A stretch of 64,000 bases of DNA. Source: Pseudarthrobacter sp. ATCC 49987 (lineage in GTDB: Bacteria > Actinomycetota > Actinomycetes > Actinomycetales > Micrococcaceae). A program made the translations under genes and the position numbers. Below, in pieces: positions 1 to 7,697 of this stretch (its first letter is position 1; each line of letters opens with the position of its first letter). The notes below the pieces were generated by a model. The model saw only the letters and a program-made list of their open reading frames with translations. It was not told the origin of the DNA and did not search any database. The DNA lies in the NCBI RefSeq assembly GCF_009928425.1, contig NZ_JAABNS010000001.1:372001-436000 (forward strand), in the 5' to 3' direction.

Positions 1-1
1 C

Positions 2-490
2 AGCCAGGACTCGCTTCCCGGGACGATTTCCGGGACGGGCCTCGACGGCGCCGACGTCACCGTCTCGATCGACGGGACGCCGGCCGGTGCTGCCCAGGCA
101 GGGGCCGGCGGTGCCGGGGCGGGGGCGCGCGCAGTGGTCCGCTCCCTGGTTCCGCACATCCTCGTGGCAGGCGGGCGCTGGAGTATCCCGTTCCCCTCCG
201 GCCTCGCCGTGGGGGCGCACACGCTTTCCGTCACCCAATCGGTCGACGGCGTTGCCTCGGACCCGCTGCTGCTGACCTTTACGATTGACGCCCCGGCCGT
301 TGCGCCCGCTGGGCCCGCTGTTCCGCCGGCCGGTCCAGCCGTGCTTCCGGCCGGCGCCGGCCAGCTGCCGGACACCGGCGCCGGGCAGCTGCTGCTGATG
401 GGAGCCTTCGCCGCGGGAGCGACCCTGCTGGGCGGCCTGCTGCTGGGTGGTTCCCAACTGGCCGCGGCACGGCGCCGGCTGGTCCGCTAA
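2..490 (+). CDS. Sortase-anchored surface protein, C-terminal part (5' end outside window)
   Basis: The reading frame is open from the window edge, so only the last 162 residues are visible. They contain an Ig-like beta segment (VTVSIDGTPAG ... AHTLSVTQSVDG), an Ala/Pro-rich spacer, the sortase signal LPDTG, a hydrophobic helix and a basic tail (RRRLVR). This is the standard order for a protein cleaved by sortase and linked to peptidoglycan. What the protein binds cannot be told from this part. The stop lies next to a decayed gene on the other strand. Confidence 0.85.
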   Translation, partial: SQDSLPGTISGTGLDGADVTVSIDGTPAGAAQAGAGGAGAGARAVVRSLVPHILVAGGRWSIPFPSGLAVGAHTLSVTQSVDGVASDPLLLTFTIDAPAVAPAGPAVPPAGPAVLPAGAGQLPDTGAGQLLLMGAFAAGATLLGGLLLGGSQLAAARRRLVR

Positions 491-640
491 CTGCCGCACC
501 GACTGGACGTCAGCCAGCCAGAGGTCCGGGCGGAACACCTCGTACTGGATGTCTTTGGCCCGGACGCCGCTTGCCACCAGCGCGCTCCGGACGGACTTCA
601 GGAACGGCAGGGGACCGCAGAGGTGCTGCGACCTCCAGCC
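491..640 (-). pseudogene. Remnant of a flavohemoprotein / ferredoxin-reductase C-terminus
   Basis: Directly after the thioesterase stop, the minus strand can be read as HLCGPLPFLKSVRSAL followed by VRAKDIQYEVFRPDLWLADV. CGPxPF and YEVFxPDLW are the NAD-binding and C-terminal signatures of flavohemoglobin (Hmp) and related reductases; the usual form is FGPDLW. There is no start codon, no FAD or globin domain and no stop at the expected place, so this is a leftover tail and not a gene. It implies that a deletion joined the thioesterase gene to the end of an hmp-like gene. Confidence 0.6.
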
Positions 641-642
641 CC

Positions 643-1059
643 TTAGTTCTTGCGGTCCAGCAACAGGTTGGTGATCCGCAGGGTGCAGAGCCGCTGCCCC
701 GCCTCGTTGGTGATCAGCACCTCGTGGGTGGTCACGGTGCCGCCGAGATGGATGGGGGTCGCGGTGATCGTGATGAGCCCCTCGCGGGCGGACTTGTGGT
801 GGGTGGCCGAGACGTCCACGCCGACGGCGGTCTTGCCCAGGGTGCTGGCGTGGATGACCGCAGCCCAGGAGCCCACCGCCTCCCCGACTGCCAGCGAGGC
901 GCCGCCGTGCAGCAGCCCGAAGGACTGCCGGTTGCCCTCCACCGGCATGGTGGCGACCACCCGCTCGACGGATTCCTCGACGATCTTCACGCCCATTTTC
1001 TCGTCGAGTTCCCCGAGGGTGATCTTCCACAGCTCGGTATTCCGGGGCTCAGGCGTCAT
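643..1059 (-). CDS. Hotdog-fold acyl-CoA thioesterase (PaaI/YdiI type)
   Basis: A 138-residue protein of the small hotdog thioesterase family, expected to hydrolyse aromatic or CoA thioesters in the cytoplasm. The segment RQSFGLLHGGASLAVGEAVGSWAA carries the HGG signature and the acidic catalytic residue (E in place of D) typical of the YdiI/EntH branch. The ATG at 1059 is chosen over the upstream one at 1140 because AGGAG stands just before it. It is divergent from paaZ and shares its intergenic operator, so it may belong to phenylacetate catabolism as a CoA-salvage enzyme. A second, PaaI-like thioesterase lies at 6935-7474. Confidence 0.8.
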   Translation of the reverse strand: MTPEPRNTELWKITLGELDEKMGVKIVEESVERVVATMPVEGNRQSFGLLHGGASLAVGEAVGSWAAVIHASTLGKTAVGVDVSATHHKSAREGLITITATPIHLGGTVTTHEVLITNEAGQRLCTLRITNLLLDRKN

Positions 1060-1154
1060 AAGGTCTCCTTTTTGGCCGGAAATCCAGGGGCTCAGGCCGG
1101 TCAGTGCCGCCGCAGCTAGTGTGCGGCAGGCCTCATTCATGTACTGTAGACATA

Positions 1155-1176
1155 TTACCGAACGGACGGTCAGTAA
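1155..1176. promoter_or_regulatory. Palindromic operator, probable PaaR site upstream of paaZ
   Basis: This 22-bp imperfect palindrome has half-sites TTACCGAAC and GGTCAGTAA. It lies between the divergent thioesterase and paaZ genes. Equivalent 22-bp sites occur at 7497-7518 and 28826-28847, each in front of a paa transcription unit. Size and symmetry fit a TetR-family operator, and the TetR gene at 4900-5505 is the obvious candidate repressor (inference). Confidence 0.7.
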
Positions 1177-1221
1177 TGCTGGCCGTGTTGATCTTGCCCC
1201 CGTTGGAAGGACCCGTCAACG

Positions 1222-3333
1222 ATGACCACCACTGCAACCGCTCCGGAACCCACAGTAGACACTGTCGAGATCGTTCCCAGCTTCATCCGGGATTCCTGGT
1301 GGACTCCCGACGCCGGCGCCGCAGCAGCCGCCGCGTCCGTTCTGGACGCCAGCACCGGTGAACTCCTCGCCAAGGTGAGCACCGAGGGACTCGACCTCGC
1401 CGCCGTCGTGGACTACGGACGCACCACCGGCCAGGCGGAACTGGGCAAGCTGACCTTCCACCAGCGCGCGCTCAAGCTCAAGGAGCTGGCGCAGTACCTC
1501 AACGGCCGGCGCGAGGAGTTCTACGCGCTCTCCTTCCAGACCGGCGCCACCAAGATTGACTCCATGGTCGACATCGACGGCGGCATCGGCGTGCTCTTCA
1601 CGTTCGGTTCCAAGGGCCGGCGTGAATTGCCCAACTCCCAGGTGATCGTGGACGGCCCCATGGAGGTGCTGTCCAAGGACGGTTCCTTCGCCGGCGAGCA
1701 CATCTACACCCGCATCCCCGGCGTCGCCGTGCAGATCAACGCCTTCAACTTCCCGGTCTGGGGCATGCTCGAGAAGTTCGCGCCCGCCTTCATCGCCGGC
1801 GTGCCCACCATCGTCAAGCCCGCCACTCCCACCGGCTACGTCACCGCCGCCGTGGTCAAGGCGATCATCGACTCCGGCATCCTGCCCAAGGGCTCGCTGC
1901 AGCTGATCTCCGGCTCGGTCCGCACCATGCTGGACCACCTCGACTACCGCGACATCGTGGCCTTCACCGGCTCCGCCTCCACCGCCAACACGCTCAAGTC
2001 CCACGTCAACGTGGTCAAGGGCGGGGTCCGCTTCACCTCGGAAACCGACTCCCTCAACGCCTCGATCCTGGGCCCGGACGCCGTCAAGGGCACGCCGGAG
2101 TTCGACGCCTTCATCAAGTCCCTCGTCACCGAGATGACCGCCAAGGCCGGCCAGAAGTGCACCTCGATCCGCCGGGCCATCGTGCCGCAGGAGCTGGTGC
2201 AGGACGTCATCGCCGCCGTGGGGGAGCGGATCAAGGAACGCATTGTCCTCGGCGACCCGCGCGCCGAAGGCGTCAACATGGGCGCCCTGGCGTCCCTGGA
2301 GCAGCTCGCCGATGTGCGCGCCGCCGTCCAGTCCATGCTCGACGCCGGCGGCGAACTCGCCTACGGCACGCTTGATTCGCCGAAGGTCACCAGCGCGGAC
2401 GGCACCGTCGGCGTCGTCGCCGACGGCGCGTTTATGTCCCCCGTGCTGCTGAGCTGGGCGGATCCGGAAGCCGACGAGGTCCACTCGCTGGAAGCGTTCG
2501 GCCCGGTTTCCTCGGTGATCGGCTACACGGACCTGGCCGACGCCGTCCGCCTCGCGGCCCGCGGCGGCGGTTCGCTCGTCGCCTCGGTCTGCACCAATGA
2601 TCCCGAGGTTGCCCGCGAACTGGTCACCGGCATCGCTGCCCACCACGGCCGCGTGCACATGCTCAACCGCGAGGATGCGCGCAGCTCCACCGGCCACGGT
2701 TCGCCGGTCCCGCACCTGGTCCACGGCGGCCCGGGCCGCGCCGGCGGCGGCGAGGAGCTCGGCGGCATCCGCTCCGTCCTGCACCACATGCAGCGCACGG
2801 CGATCCAGGGCTCACCGAACATGCTGACCGCCGTCACGGGCGTCTGGCACACCGGGGCCGACCGCAACTTCACGCTCGAGACCGAAGGCCAGCACCCGTT
2901 CCGGAAGCACCTGAGCACGCTGCACATCGGCGACGCGATCCGCTCCGGGCTGCGGGAAGTGACCCTGGACGAAATCACGAAGTTCGCCAACTCCACCGGC
3001 GACACCTTCTACGCCCACACCAACCAGGAGGCAGCGGCGGCCAACCCGTTCTTCCCGGGCATCGTGGCGCACGGTTACCTGTTGCTGGCCTGGGGCGCCG
3101 GGCTGTTCGTGGAGCCCGCACCGGGCCCCGTGCTGGCGAACTATGGCCTGGAAAGCCTGCGCTTCATCACCCCGGTGGCCGCAGGCGATTCCATCCGGGT
3201 CACCCTGACCGCCAAGAAGATCACACCCCGCGAGACGGACGAGTACGGCGAAGTGGCCTGGGACGCCGTCCTGACGAACCAGAACGACGAAATCGTGGCC
3301 ACCTACGACGTCCTCACCCTCGTGGAGAAGTAG
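1222..3333 (+). CDS. paaZ: PaaZ: oxepin-CoA hydrolase / 3-oxo-5,6-dehydrosuberyl-CoA semialdehyde dehydrogenase
   Basis: A 703-residue bifunctional enzyme that opens the oxepin-CoA ring and oxidises the resulting aldehyde in phenylacetate degradation. Residues 1 to about 540 are an aldehyde dehydrogenase with catalytic C313 (GQKCTSIRR) and general base E274 (FTSETDSLN). Residues about 560-703 are a MaoC-type hydratase domain with the paired D594 and H599 (DTFYAH) and the AAAANPFF stretch known from E. coli PaaZ. Length is normal (E. coli 681). It stands alone behind a palindromic operator, separate from paaABCDE at 28.9 kb, and is followed by a long intergenic palindrome. Confidence 0.96.
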   Translation: MTTTATAPEPTVDTVEIVPSFIRDSWWTPDAGAAAAAASVLDASTGELLAKVSTEGLDLAAVVDYGRTTGQAELGKLTFHQRALKLKELAQYLNGRREEFYALSFQTGATKIDSMVDIDGGIGVLFTFGSKGRRELPNSQVIVDGPMEVLSKDGSFAGEHIYTRIPGVAVQINAFNFPVWGMLEKFAPAFIAGVPTIVKPATPTGYVTAAVVKAIIDSGILPKGSLQLISGSVRTMLDHLDYRDIVAFTGSASTANTLKSHVNVVKGGVRFTSETDSLNASILGPDAVKGTPEFDAFIKSLVTEMTAKAGQKCTSIRRAIVPQELVQDVIAAVGERIKERIVLGDPRAEGVNMGALASLEQLADVRAAVQSMLDAGGELAYGTLDSPKVTSADGTVGVVADGAFMSPVLLSWADPEADEVHSLEAFGPVSSVIGYTDLADAVRLAARGGGSLVASVCTNDPEVARELVTGIAAHHGRVHMLNREDARSSTGHGSPVPHLVHGGPGRAGGGEELGGIRSVLHHMQRTAIQGSPNMLTAVTGVWHTGADRNFTLETEGQHPFRKHLSTLHIGDAIRSGLREVTLDEITKFANSTGDTFYAHTNQEAAAANPFFPGIVAHGYLLLAWGAGLFVEPAPGPVLANYGLESLRFITPVAAGDSIRVTLTAKKITPRETDEYGEVAWDAVLTNQNDEIVATYDVLTLVEK

Positions 3334-3351
3334 CCCGCCCTTTACTGCCGC

Positions 3352-3408
3352 CGAGGTGAGATTTCGCGCCCATTGTCCCCGCGGACATGGGCGCGAAGTC
3401 TCACCTCG
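3352..3408. repeat. Long intergenic inverted repeat
   Basis: Arms of 27 and 26 nt with a 4-nt loop; they differ at one substitution and one single-base gap. The arm begins CGAGGTGAGATTTCGCGCCC. It sits 19 nt after the paaZ stop with no T-tract, so it may be a dispersed palindromic element that also works as a transcript-end hairpin. No second copy of this exact sequence was seen in the window. Confidence 0.75.
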
Positions 3409-3475
3409 AGGCGTATATTGGCCGACTCTTTCCGCCCCGCTCCGGCGTAGAATTTTGATCGTAGGAGGTGGCGAA

Positions 3476-3883
3476 ATGACCCTATTGTTGAACAAAGCCA
3501 CAACGGTCCTGCCAGTCGATGATGCAGAGCGTGCCCACCGGTTCTATGCGGACACCCTGGGCCTCCCGCACCGTGGTGTGGCAGACGATGGAAGCGAACT
3601 ATTCGGCAGCGACGGCGGCCCCATGCTGCAGTTGATGCCCGTCAGGGACGGAAAGCATTCCGAGCACACCACCCTGAGTTTCGAAGTCTCGGAGATCGAA
3701 CGGACCGTCCAGGAGATGGAGTCCAAGGGCGTCCAGTTCCAGGACTACGACCTGCCGGATCTCAAGACCGAGAACCACATCTGTACGACGGATTCGGAGA
3801 AGTGCGCCTGGTTCATGGACACGGAGCACAACATCCTCTGCGTCCACGAGAACATCACGACGGCGGCTGACTACCAGCTCTGA
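3476..3883 (+). CDS. VOC (glyoxalase/dioxygenase-fold) family protein
   Basis: 135 residues with the beta-alpha-beta-beta-beta layout of the vicinal-oxygen-chelate superfamily: LLNKATTVLPVDDAERAHRFYADTLGLPHRG at the N-terminus and a closing WFMDTEHNILCVHE strand. Family members bind a metal or a small hydrophobic ligand; the substrate cannot be inferred here. The start is the ATG at 3476 preceded by AGGAGG, not the longer frame beginning at 3356, which would run through the palindrome. It is monocistronic and ends at a strong hairpin terminator. Confidence 0.8.
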   Translation: MTLLLNKATTVLPVDDAERAHRFYADTLGLPHRGVADDGSELFGSDGGPMLQLMPVRDGKHSEHTTLSFEVSEIERTVQEMESKGVQFQDYDLPDLKTENHICTTDSEKCAWFMDTEHNILCVHENITTAADYQL

Positions 3884-3914
3884 CGGCAGTTCCCGACACA
3901 CAAGGAACAGCACA

Positions 3915-3954
3915 CAAGGAACAGCGCCCCGGTCCGCCGGGGCGCTGTTCCTTG
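3915..3954. terminator. Strong bidirectional hairpin terminator
   Basis: A perfect inverted repeat of 18-nt arms around TCCG, beginning CAAGGAACAGCGCCCC. It lies between the convergent VOC and DUF427 genes and would serve both. Confidence 0.8.
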
Positions 3955-3975
3955 TCTTCGGGGCGGACGCGGCCC

Positions 3976-4833
3976 TCAAAGTGCCCCCGGACCGCTGGGG
4001 CGGGACCACGGAGTCACAGGCCGGGGCTGCACCACGCCCCCCACGCTCAGATCGACGCGCTCATTGAAGAAGCTGACGAGGCCGTGGATCTGCGCGGCGT
4101 CGCGGAACCGCCGGTCATAGCTCCACGCAATGTTCCGCCCGTGCTCCGAGCCCGGGACGCTCCAGTAGGTGGCCTGGCCCTTGTACGGGCAGACCGTCCG
4201 CTTGGGGCTCTCCTGCAGCAGGTCCAGCCGCACGTCCGCCTGCGGGATGTAGTACCGCACCGGGAGCAGCGTCTCGTAAAGCAGCTGCGCGCCGTGCGTG
4301 CTGGCCAGCGTCACGCCGTCGAGCGCCACCTGCACGTCCACGAACGATGCGCGGATATCAACGCGGTGGAACGGATCCCGCGGGTGGCCGATGATTTCCT
4401 CATCGTCCTCGAGCCAGTCGAAGGCCCCGAAATCCAGCGCCACATAGCCGGCCAGGTCGGGGTCCTCGGGCCGGAACGCGCCGCGGGGAACGGTCGCCGC
4501 AGCCGTCACGACGTCGAGTTCCTCACCGGCGCAGGTGTGGTTGCCAAACCCCGTTGTGGGGTCGAGGGACGTTGCAGCCGCGCCCTGCCGAAGCGCGAAA
4601 GGGTGCTCGTCGACAGAGGCCGCCGGCAGCGACGGTGTGGCGAGCCCGGCCAGCAGGTCCTGCTCCGGCACGGCGAAGATGGGCGTGATCCGCCGCGGTT
4701 CCCAGATCAGGCAGGCCTGCAGGGTATCGACGACGGTTGTCCGGCCGAGGCTCGCGCGGATCCTTTTGGCAGTGGGTTCGTAGCGCAGCCGGGGGAGAGC
4801 GCCCATGAGCACCTGGGAGAGTTTGGTGGCCAT
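3976..4833 (-). CDS. DUF427 domain protein
   Basis: 285 residues matching the DUF427 family, including the typical CPYKGQATYWSV and NIAWSYDRRFRDAAQIHGLVSFFNERVD blocks in the C-terminal half. The N-terminal half (CLIWEPRRITPIFAVPEQDL, then GFGNHTCAGEELDVV ... GYVALDFGAFDWLEDDE) resembles a second, weaker copy, so the protein appears to be a tandem of two DUF427 units. The molecular function of the family is not established. It is convergent with the VOC gene across the terminator at 3915-3954. No membrane segment or signal peptide is visible. Confidence 0.8.
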   Translation of the reverse strand: MATKLSQVLMGALPRLRYEPTAKRIRASLGRTTVVDTLQACLIWEPRRITPIFAVPEQDLLAGLATPSLPAASVDEHPFALRQGAAATSLDPTTGFGNHTCAGEELDVVTAAATVPRGAFRPEDPDLAGYVALDFGAFDWLEDDEEIIGHPRDPFHRVDIRASFVDVQVALDGVTLASTHGAQLLYETLLPVRYYIPQADVRLDLLQESPKRTVCPYKGQATYWSVPGSEHGRNIAWSYDRRFRDAAQIHGLVSFFNERVDLSVGGVVQPRPVTPWSRPSGPGAL

Positions 4834-4899
4834 CCTCCCAGCGTGGCCCGGGTGCCGGGCGCGGTCAATGGGATTCTGGTGGAGTCCCGAACCCCACGC

Positions 4900-5505
4900 C
4901 TAGCGGGCGACGTGGAGGCCGTGGAAGGCCATGGTGATGACGTCGTCGGCCAGTTTCTCGGGGGAGAGGGAGCCGCCGGGTTTGTACCACTCGACGATCG
5001 AGTTGATCGTGCCGAAGAGCAGCCGGGTCACGGTGCGGGGATCGATGTCCTGGCGGAGCGACCCCTCGTCGCGGGCCGCGGAAATCAGCGCCGCCACCTT
5101 GTGGTCGAACGTGCGCCGCCGTTCCATGGCGTCGCGTTCGATCTCGGTGTTGCCACGCAGGCGCAGCAGCAGGGTGACGAACGGAAGCCGTTCAACAAGC
5201 ACCGAAATGGTCTCGCGGAGGACGAACTCCAGCCGGGCTTCGGCGGTGCCGGTGTTGGCCTGCGGCTGGTCCAGGATGGCTTCGAGGCCGCCCAGGGCGT
5301 GGTCCAGCGCGAGCTTCAGCAGGTCGCCCTTGGACGGCACGTGATGGTAAATGGCTGACTTTGAAATGCCCAGGTTTTCAGCGAGGATGCCCATGGACGT
5401 GGCGTCGTAGCCGTGGCGGTTGAAGACGTCGACGGCGATCACCAGCACCGACTGCTGGTCATAGCCGGGACGGCCGCGTTTGGTGCTGCTTGCTGTTGTG
5501 GGCAT
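4900..5505 (-). CDS. paaR: TetR-family repressor, probable PaaR
   Basis: 201 residues with a TetR N-terminal helix-turn-helix at about residues 36-60 (TSMGILAENLGISKSAIYHHVPSKGDLL) and an all-helical ligand-binding C-terminus. It lies just downstream of paaK on the same strand, the place of the PaaR regulator in actinobacteria, where phenylacetyl-CoA is the usual inducer (family knowledge). It probably recognises the three 22-bp palindromes at 1155, 7497 and 28826. No such site is seen directly before its own start, so it may be read partly from the paaI-paaK transcript through the hairpin at 5537-5578. Confidence 0.82.
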   Translation of the reverse strand: MPTTASSTKRGRPGYDQQSVLVIAVDVFNRHGYDATSMGILAENLGISKSAIYHHVPSKGDLLKLALDHALGGLEAILDQPQANTGTAEARLEFVLRETISVLVERLPFVTLLLRLRGNTEIERDAMERRRTFDHKVAALISAARDEGSLRQDIDPRTVTRLLFGTINSIVEWYKPGGSLSPEKLADDVITMAFHGLHVAR

Positions 5506-5536
5506 AGTCGCTAGTTTCTCACGATCAGGAGAAGAG

Positions 5537-5578
5537 CCAGCCCGCCGGGCGGCCCGGGCGGGCCGGCCGGCGGGCTGG
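5537..5578. terminator. GC-rich hairpin between paaK and paaR
   Basis: 12-nt perfect arms CCAGCCCGCCGG / CCGGCGGGCTGG enclose an 18-nt GC-rich loop. It lies directly after the paaK stop on the minus strand and lacks a clear T-tract, so it may attenuate rather than fully end transcription into paaR. Confidence 0.5.
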
Positions 5579-5589
5579 ACATGATGTGG

Positions 5590-6918
5590 TCAGGCCTTGG
5601 GGCGCATGTCGTAGATCCGGCGGAGCTTGCCGTTGGACCGCTCCAGGGAGCCGGGTTCGACGACGTCGACGGCGCAGGAGGACCCGACGTGGATCTTGAT
5701 CTGCTGCTGCAGGACCTTGGCGGCCGAGGCGACACCCTCGACCGTGACGGACTCGCGGCGTTCGATCTTGACGGTCAGCTGGTCCATCCGCTGGCCCTCG
5801 GGACGGGTGAGCTCGAGCTGGAAGTGCGGGCTCAGCTCGGGGATGCGCAGCGCGATCTCCTCGATCTGCGAGGGGAACAGGTTCACGCCGCGCAGGATGA
5901 TCATGTCGTCGCTGCGGCCGGTGATGCGGCCCATGCGGCGGTGCGCGGGGCGCGCGGTGCCCGGCAGCAGGCGGGTGAGGTCCTTGGTGCGGTACCGGAT
6001 GATCGGCAGCGCTTCCTTGGTGAGCGAGGTGAAGACCAGCTCGCCGGGTTCGCCGTCGCCCAGGACCACGGAGGGGTCGAAGGCGTCGATGATCTCGGGG
6101 CGGAAGTGGTCCTCCCAGATGTGGCTGCCGTCCTGGGTTTCCACGGCCTCGCCGGCGACGCCGGGCCCCATGACCTCGGAGAGCCCGTAAATGTCGCAGG
6201 CCTTGATGTTCATCATCTCTTCGAGCTCGTGGCGCATTTCCTCGGTCCACGGCTCGGCACCCAGCACGGCGAACTTGAGCGAGGTGGAAGCCGGGTCGAT
6301 GCCCTGCTTCATCATCGCGTCGGCAATGGTCAGCAGGTAGGTCGGGGTGGCCAGGATCGCGTCCGGCTTGAAGTCCTGGATCAGGGTGATCTGGCGTTCG
6401 GTCTGGCCGCCGGAGATCGGGATGACGGTGCAGCCGAGGGCCTCGGCGCCGGCGTGGGCGCCCATGCCGCCGGTGAACAGGCCGTAGCCGTAGGCGTTGT
6501 GGACCTTCATGCCGGGACGGACGCCGGAGGCACGCAGCGAGCGGGCGACGAGCTTGGCCCAGTCGGCGAGGTCCTTCTTGGTGTAGCCAACGACGGTGGC
6601 GCGGCCCGTGGTGCCGGAGCTGGCGTGAATGCGGGCCACCTCGTGCTGCGGCACGGCGAACATGCCGAAGGGGTACTCCAGGCGGAGGTCCTCCTTGGTG
6701 GTGAAGGGAAACTTGCCCAGGTCGGAGAGCTCGCGGAGATCCCCGGGGCGGACGCCGGCCTCGTCGAACTTGCGCTTGTACAGCGGGACGCGGTCGTAGG
6801 CGTAGGCCACGGTGTGCTGCAGGCGGCTGAGCTGCAACGCCTCGAGCTCGTCGCGGGAGATGGTTTCTTCGCGGTCCAGGACAGCATCACTGGTGGGTGC
6901 GACGGTTTCTTGGGTCAT
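5590..6918 (-). CDS. paaK: Phenylacetate-CoA ligase
   Basis: A 442-residue adenylate-forming enzyme that activates phenylacetate with ATP and CoA, the first step of the pathway. The AMP-binding loop SSGTTGRATVVGYT is at residues 100-113. DIYGLSEVMGPG and the C-terminal ITGRSDDMIILRGVNLFPSQIEE hinge motif are both present, as in PaaK. Length is normal. It is 16 nt downstream of paaI on the same strand, so the two form an operon behind the operator at 7497-7518. Confidence 0.96.
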   Translation of the reverse strand: MTQETVAPTSDAVLDREETISRDELEALQLSRLQHTVAYAYDRVPLYKRKFDEAGVRPGDLRELSDLGKFPFTTKEDLRLEYPFGMFAVPQHEVARIHASSGTTGRATVVGYTKKDLADWAKLVARSLRASGVRPGMKVHNAYGYGLFTGGMGAHAGAEALGCTVIPISGGQTERQITLIQDFKPDAILATPTYLLTIADAMMKQGIDPASTSLKFAVLGAEPWTEEMRHELEEMMNIKACDIYGLSEVMGPGVAGEAVETQDGSHIWEDHFRPEIIDAFDPSVVLGDGEPGELVFTSLTKEALPIIRYRTKDLTRLLPGTARPAHRRMGRITGRSDDMIILRGVNLFPSQIEEIALRIPELSPHFQLELTRPEGQRMDQLTVKIERRESVTVEGVASAAKVLQQQIKIHVGSSCAVDVVEPGSLERSNGKLRRIYDMRPKA

Positions 6919-6934
6919 CTGGGGTTCCCTGTTT

Positions 6935-7474
6935 CTATTTCTTGGAGATGGTGCGGCTGCGGCCGCGGAACTCGGCGACGAGTTCGCCCGGGGCGATGTC
7001 GGTGGGGAGTTCGCCCGGGACCGTGGCAGCCGTGGCAGCCTGTGGCGTGCCGGCGGGTGCCGTGCCCGCAGGTGCAGTAGGCGCGCCCGTATTGGGATCG
7101 GCGGCGTAAATCTGGATGTCGTAGAGGCCGCTGCGTCCGGTGCTGGCGCGGCGGTTGGCGACGGCGGTCAGGATCTGGCCGCGGAAGGCCGGCTTGAGGA
7201 AGTTGATGTCGACGCCGGAGGCCACGGTGATGCTTCCCTCGTCAGCAGGTTTCGGGTTGGCGGGGTTGCAGGCCAGAGCGAACGCAGTGTCGCCGAAGGC
7301 GAAGATCATCCCGCCGTGGGCCATGCCGAATCCGTTCAGCATTTCCTGCCGGAGCGGCATGCGGATCGTGGCATGTCCGTCGTCCAGCGCCACAACTTCG
7401 ATGCCCATCCATTCCGAGGCATAGTCGTCTTTAAGGATGGGGTGGGTGTCACCGGAAATCGTCAGTTCAGCCAT
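6935..7474 (-). CDS. paaI: Hydroxyphenylacetyl-CoA thioesterase PaaI
   Basis: A 179-residue hotdog thioesterase with NGFGMAHGGMIFAFGDTAFALACN, containing the HGG turn and catalytic D62. It removes CoA from dead-end (hydroxy)phenylacetyl-CoA intermediates. It is longer than typical PaaI (about 140 residues) because of a low-complexity insertion of about 30 residues (GAPTAPAGTAPAGTPQAATAA) near the C-terminus, before a closing EFRGRSRTISKK strand. First gene of the paaI-paaK operon; its start is 23 nt from the palindromic operator. Confidence 0.9.
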   Translation of the reverse strand: MAELTISGDTHPILKDDYASEWMGIEVVALDDGHATIRMPLRQEMLNGFGMAHGGMIFAFGDTAFALACNPANPKPADEGSITVASGVDINFLKPAFRGQILTAVANRRASTGRSGLYDIQIYAADPNTGAPTAPAGTAPAGTPQAATAATVPGELPTDIAPGELVAEFRGRSRTISKK

Positions 7475-7496
7475 GCGTCATTGCCTCCAGCTTTAT

Positions 7497-7518
7497 TTAC
7501 CGAATGTTCATTAGGTAA
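7497..7518. promoter_or_regulatory. Palindromic operator upstream of paaI-paaK
   Basis: A 22-bp palindrome with half-sites TTACCGAAT and ATTAGGTAA, the same length and outer bases as the sites at 1155 and 28826. It lies just upstream of the paaI start, where a bound repressor would block transcription. Confidence 0.65.
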
Positions 7519-7697
7519 TCCCATTTGGGTGCCTTCTGTTAAGAGCCAGCGGGCGTATGAAGCTCCCGGCGAACACAGCCGGACAGTCAAAAAGCACCCC
7601 AAAACCCCGCAGAGAGCGGCCAGGAAGCCAGCTGCCCGGCAGGAGAAAGTAGGCTGGGAGGACCGAGCACCACCACGGCACAACCTAAGGGCAAACC

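Noticed and set aside
1216-2787. A 523-codon minus-strand frame opposite paaZ
   Set aside because: Antisense of an intact paaZ; no conserved motif and repetitive Gly/Asp/Val content.
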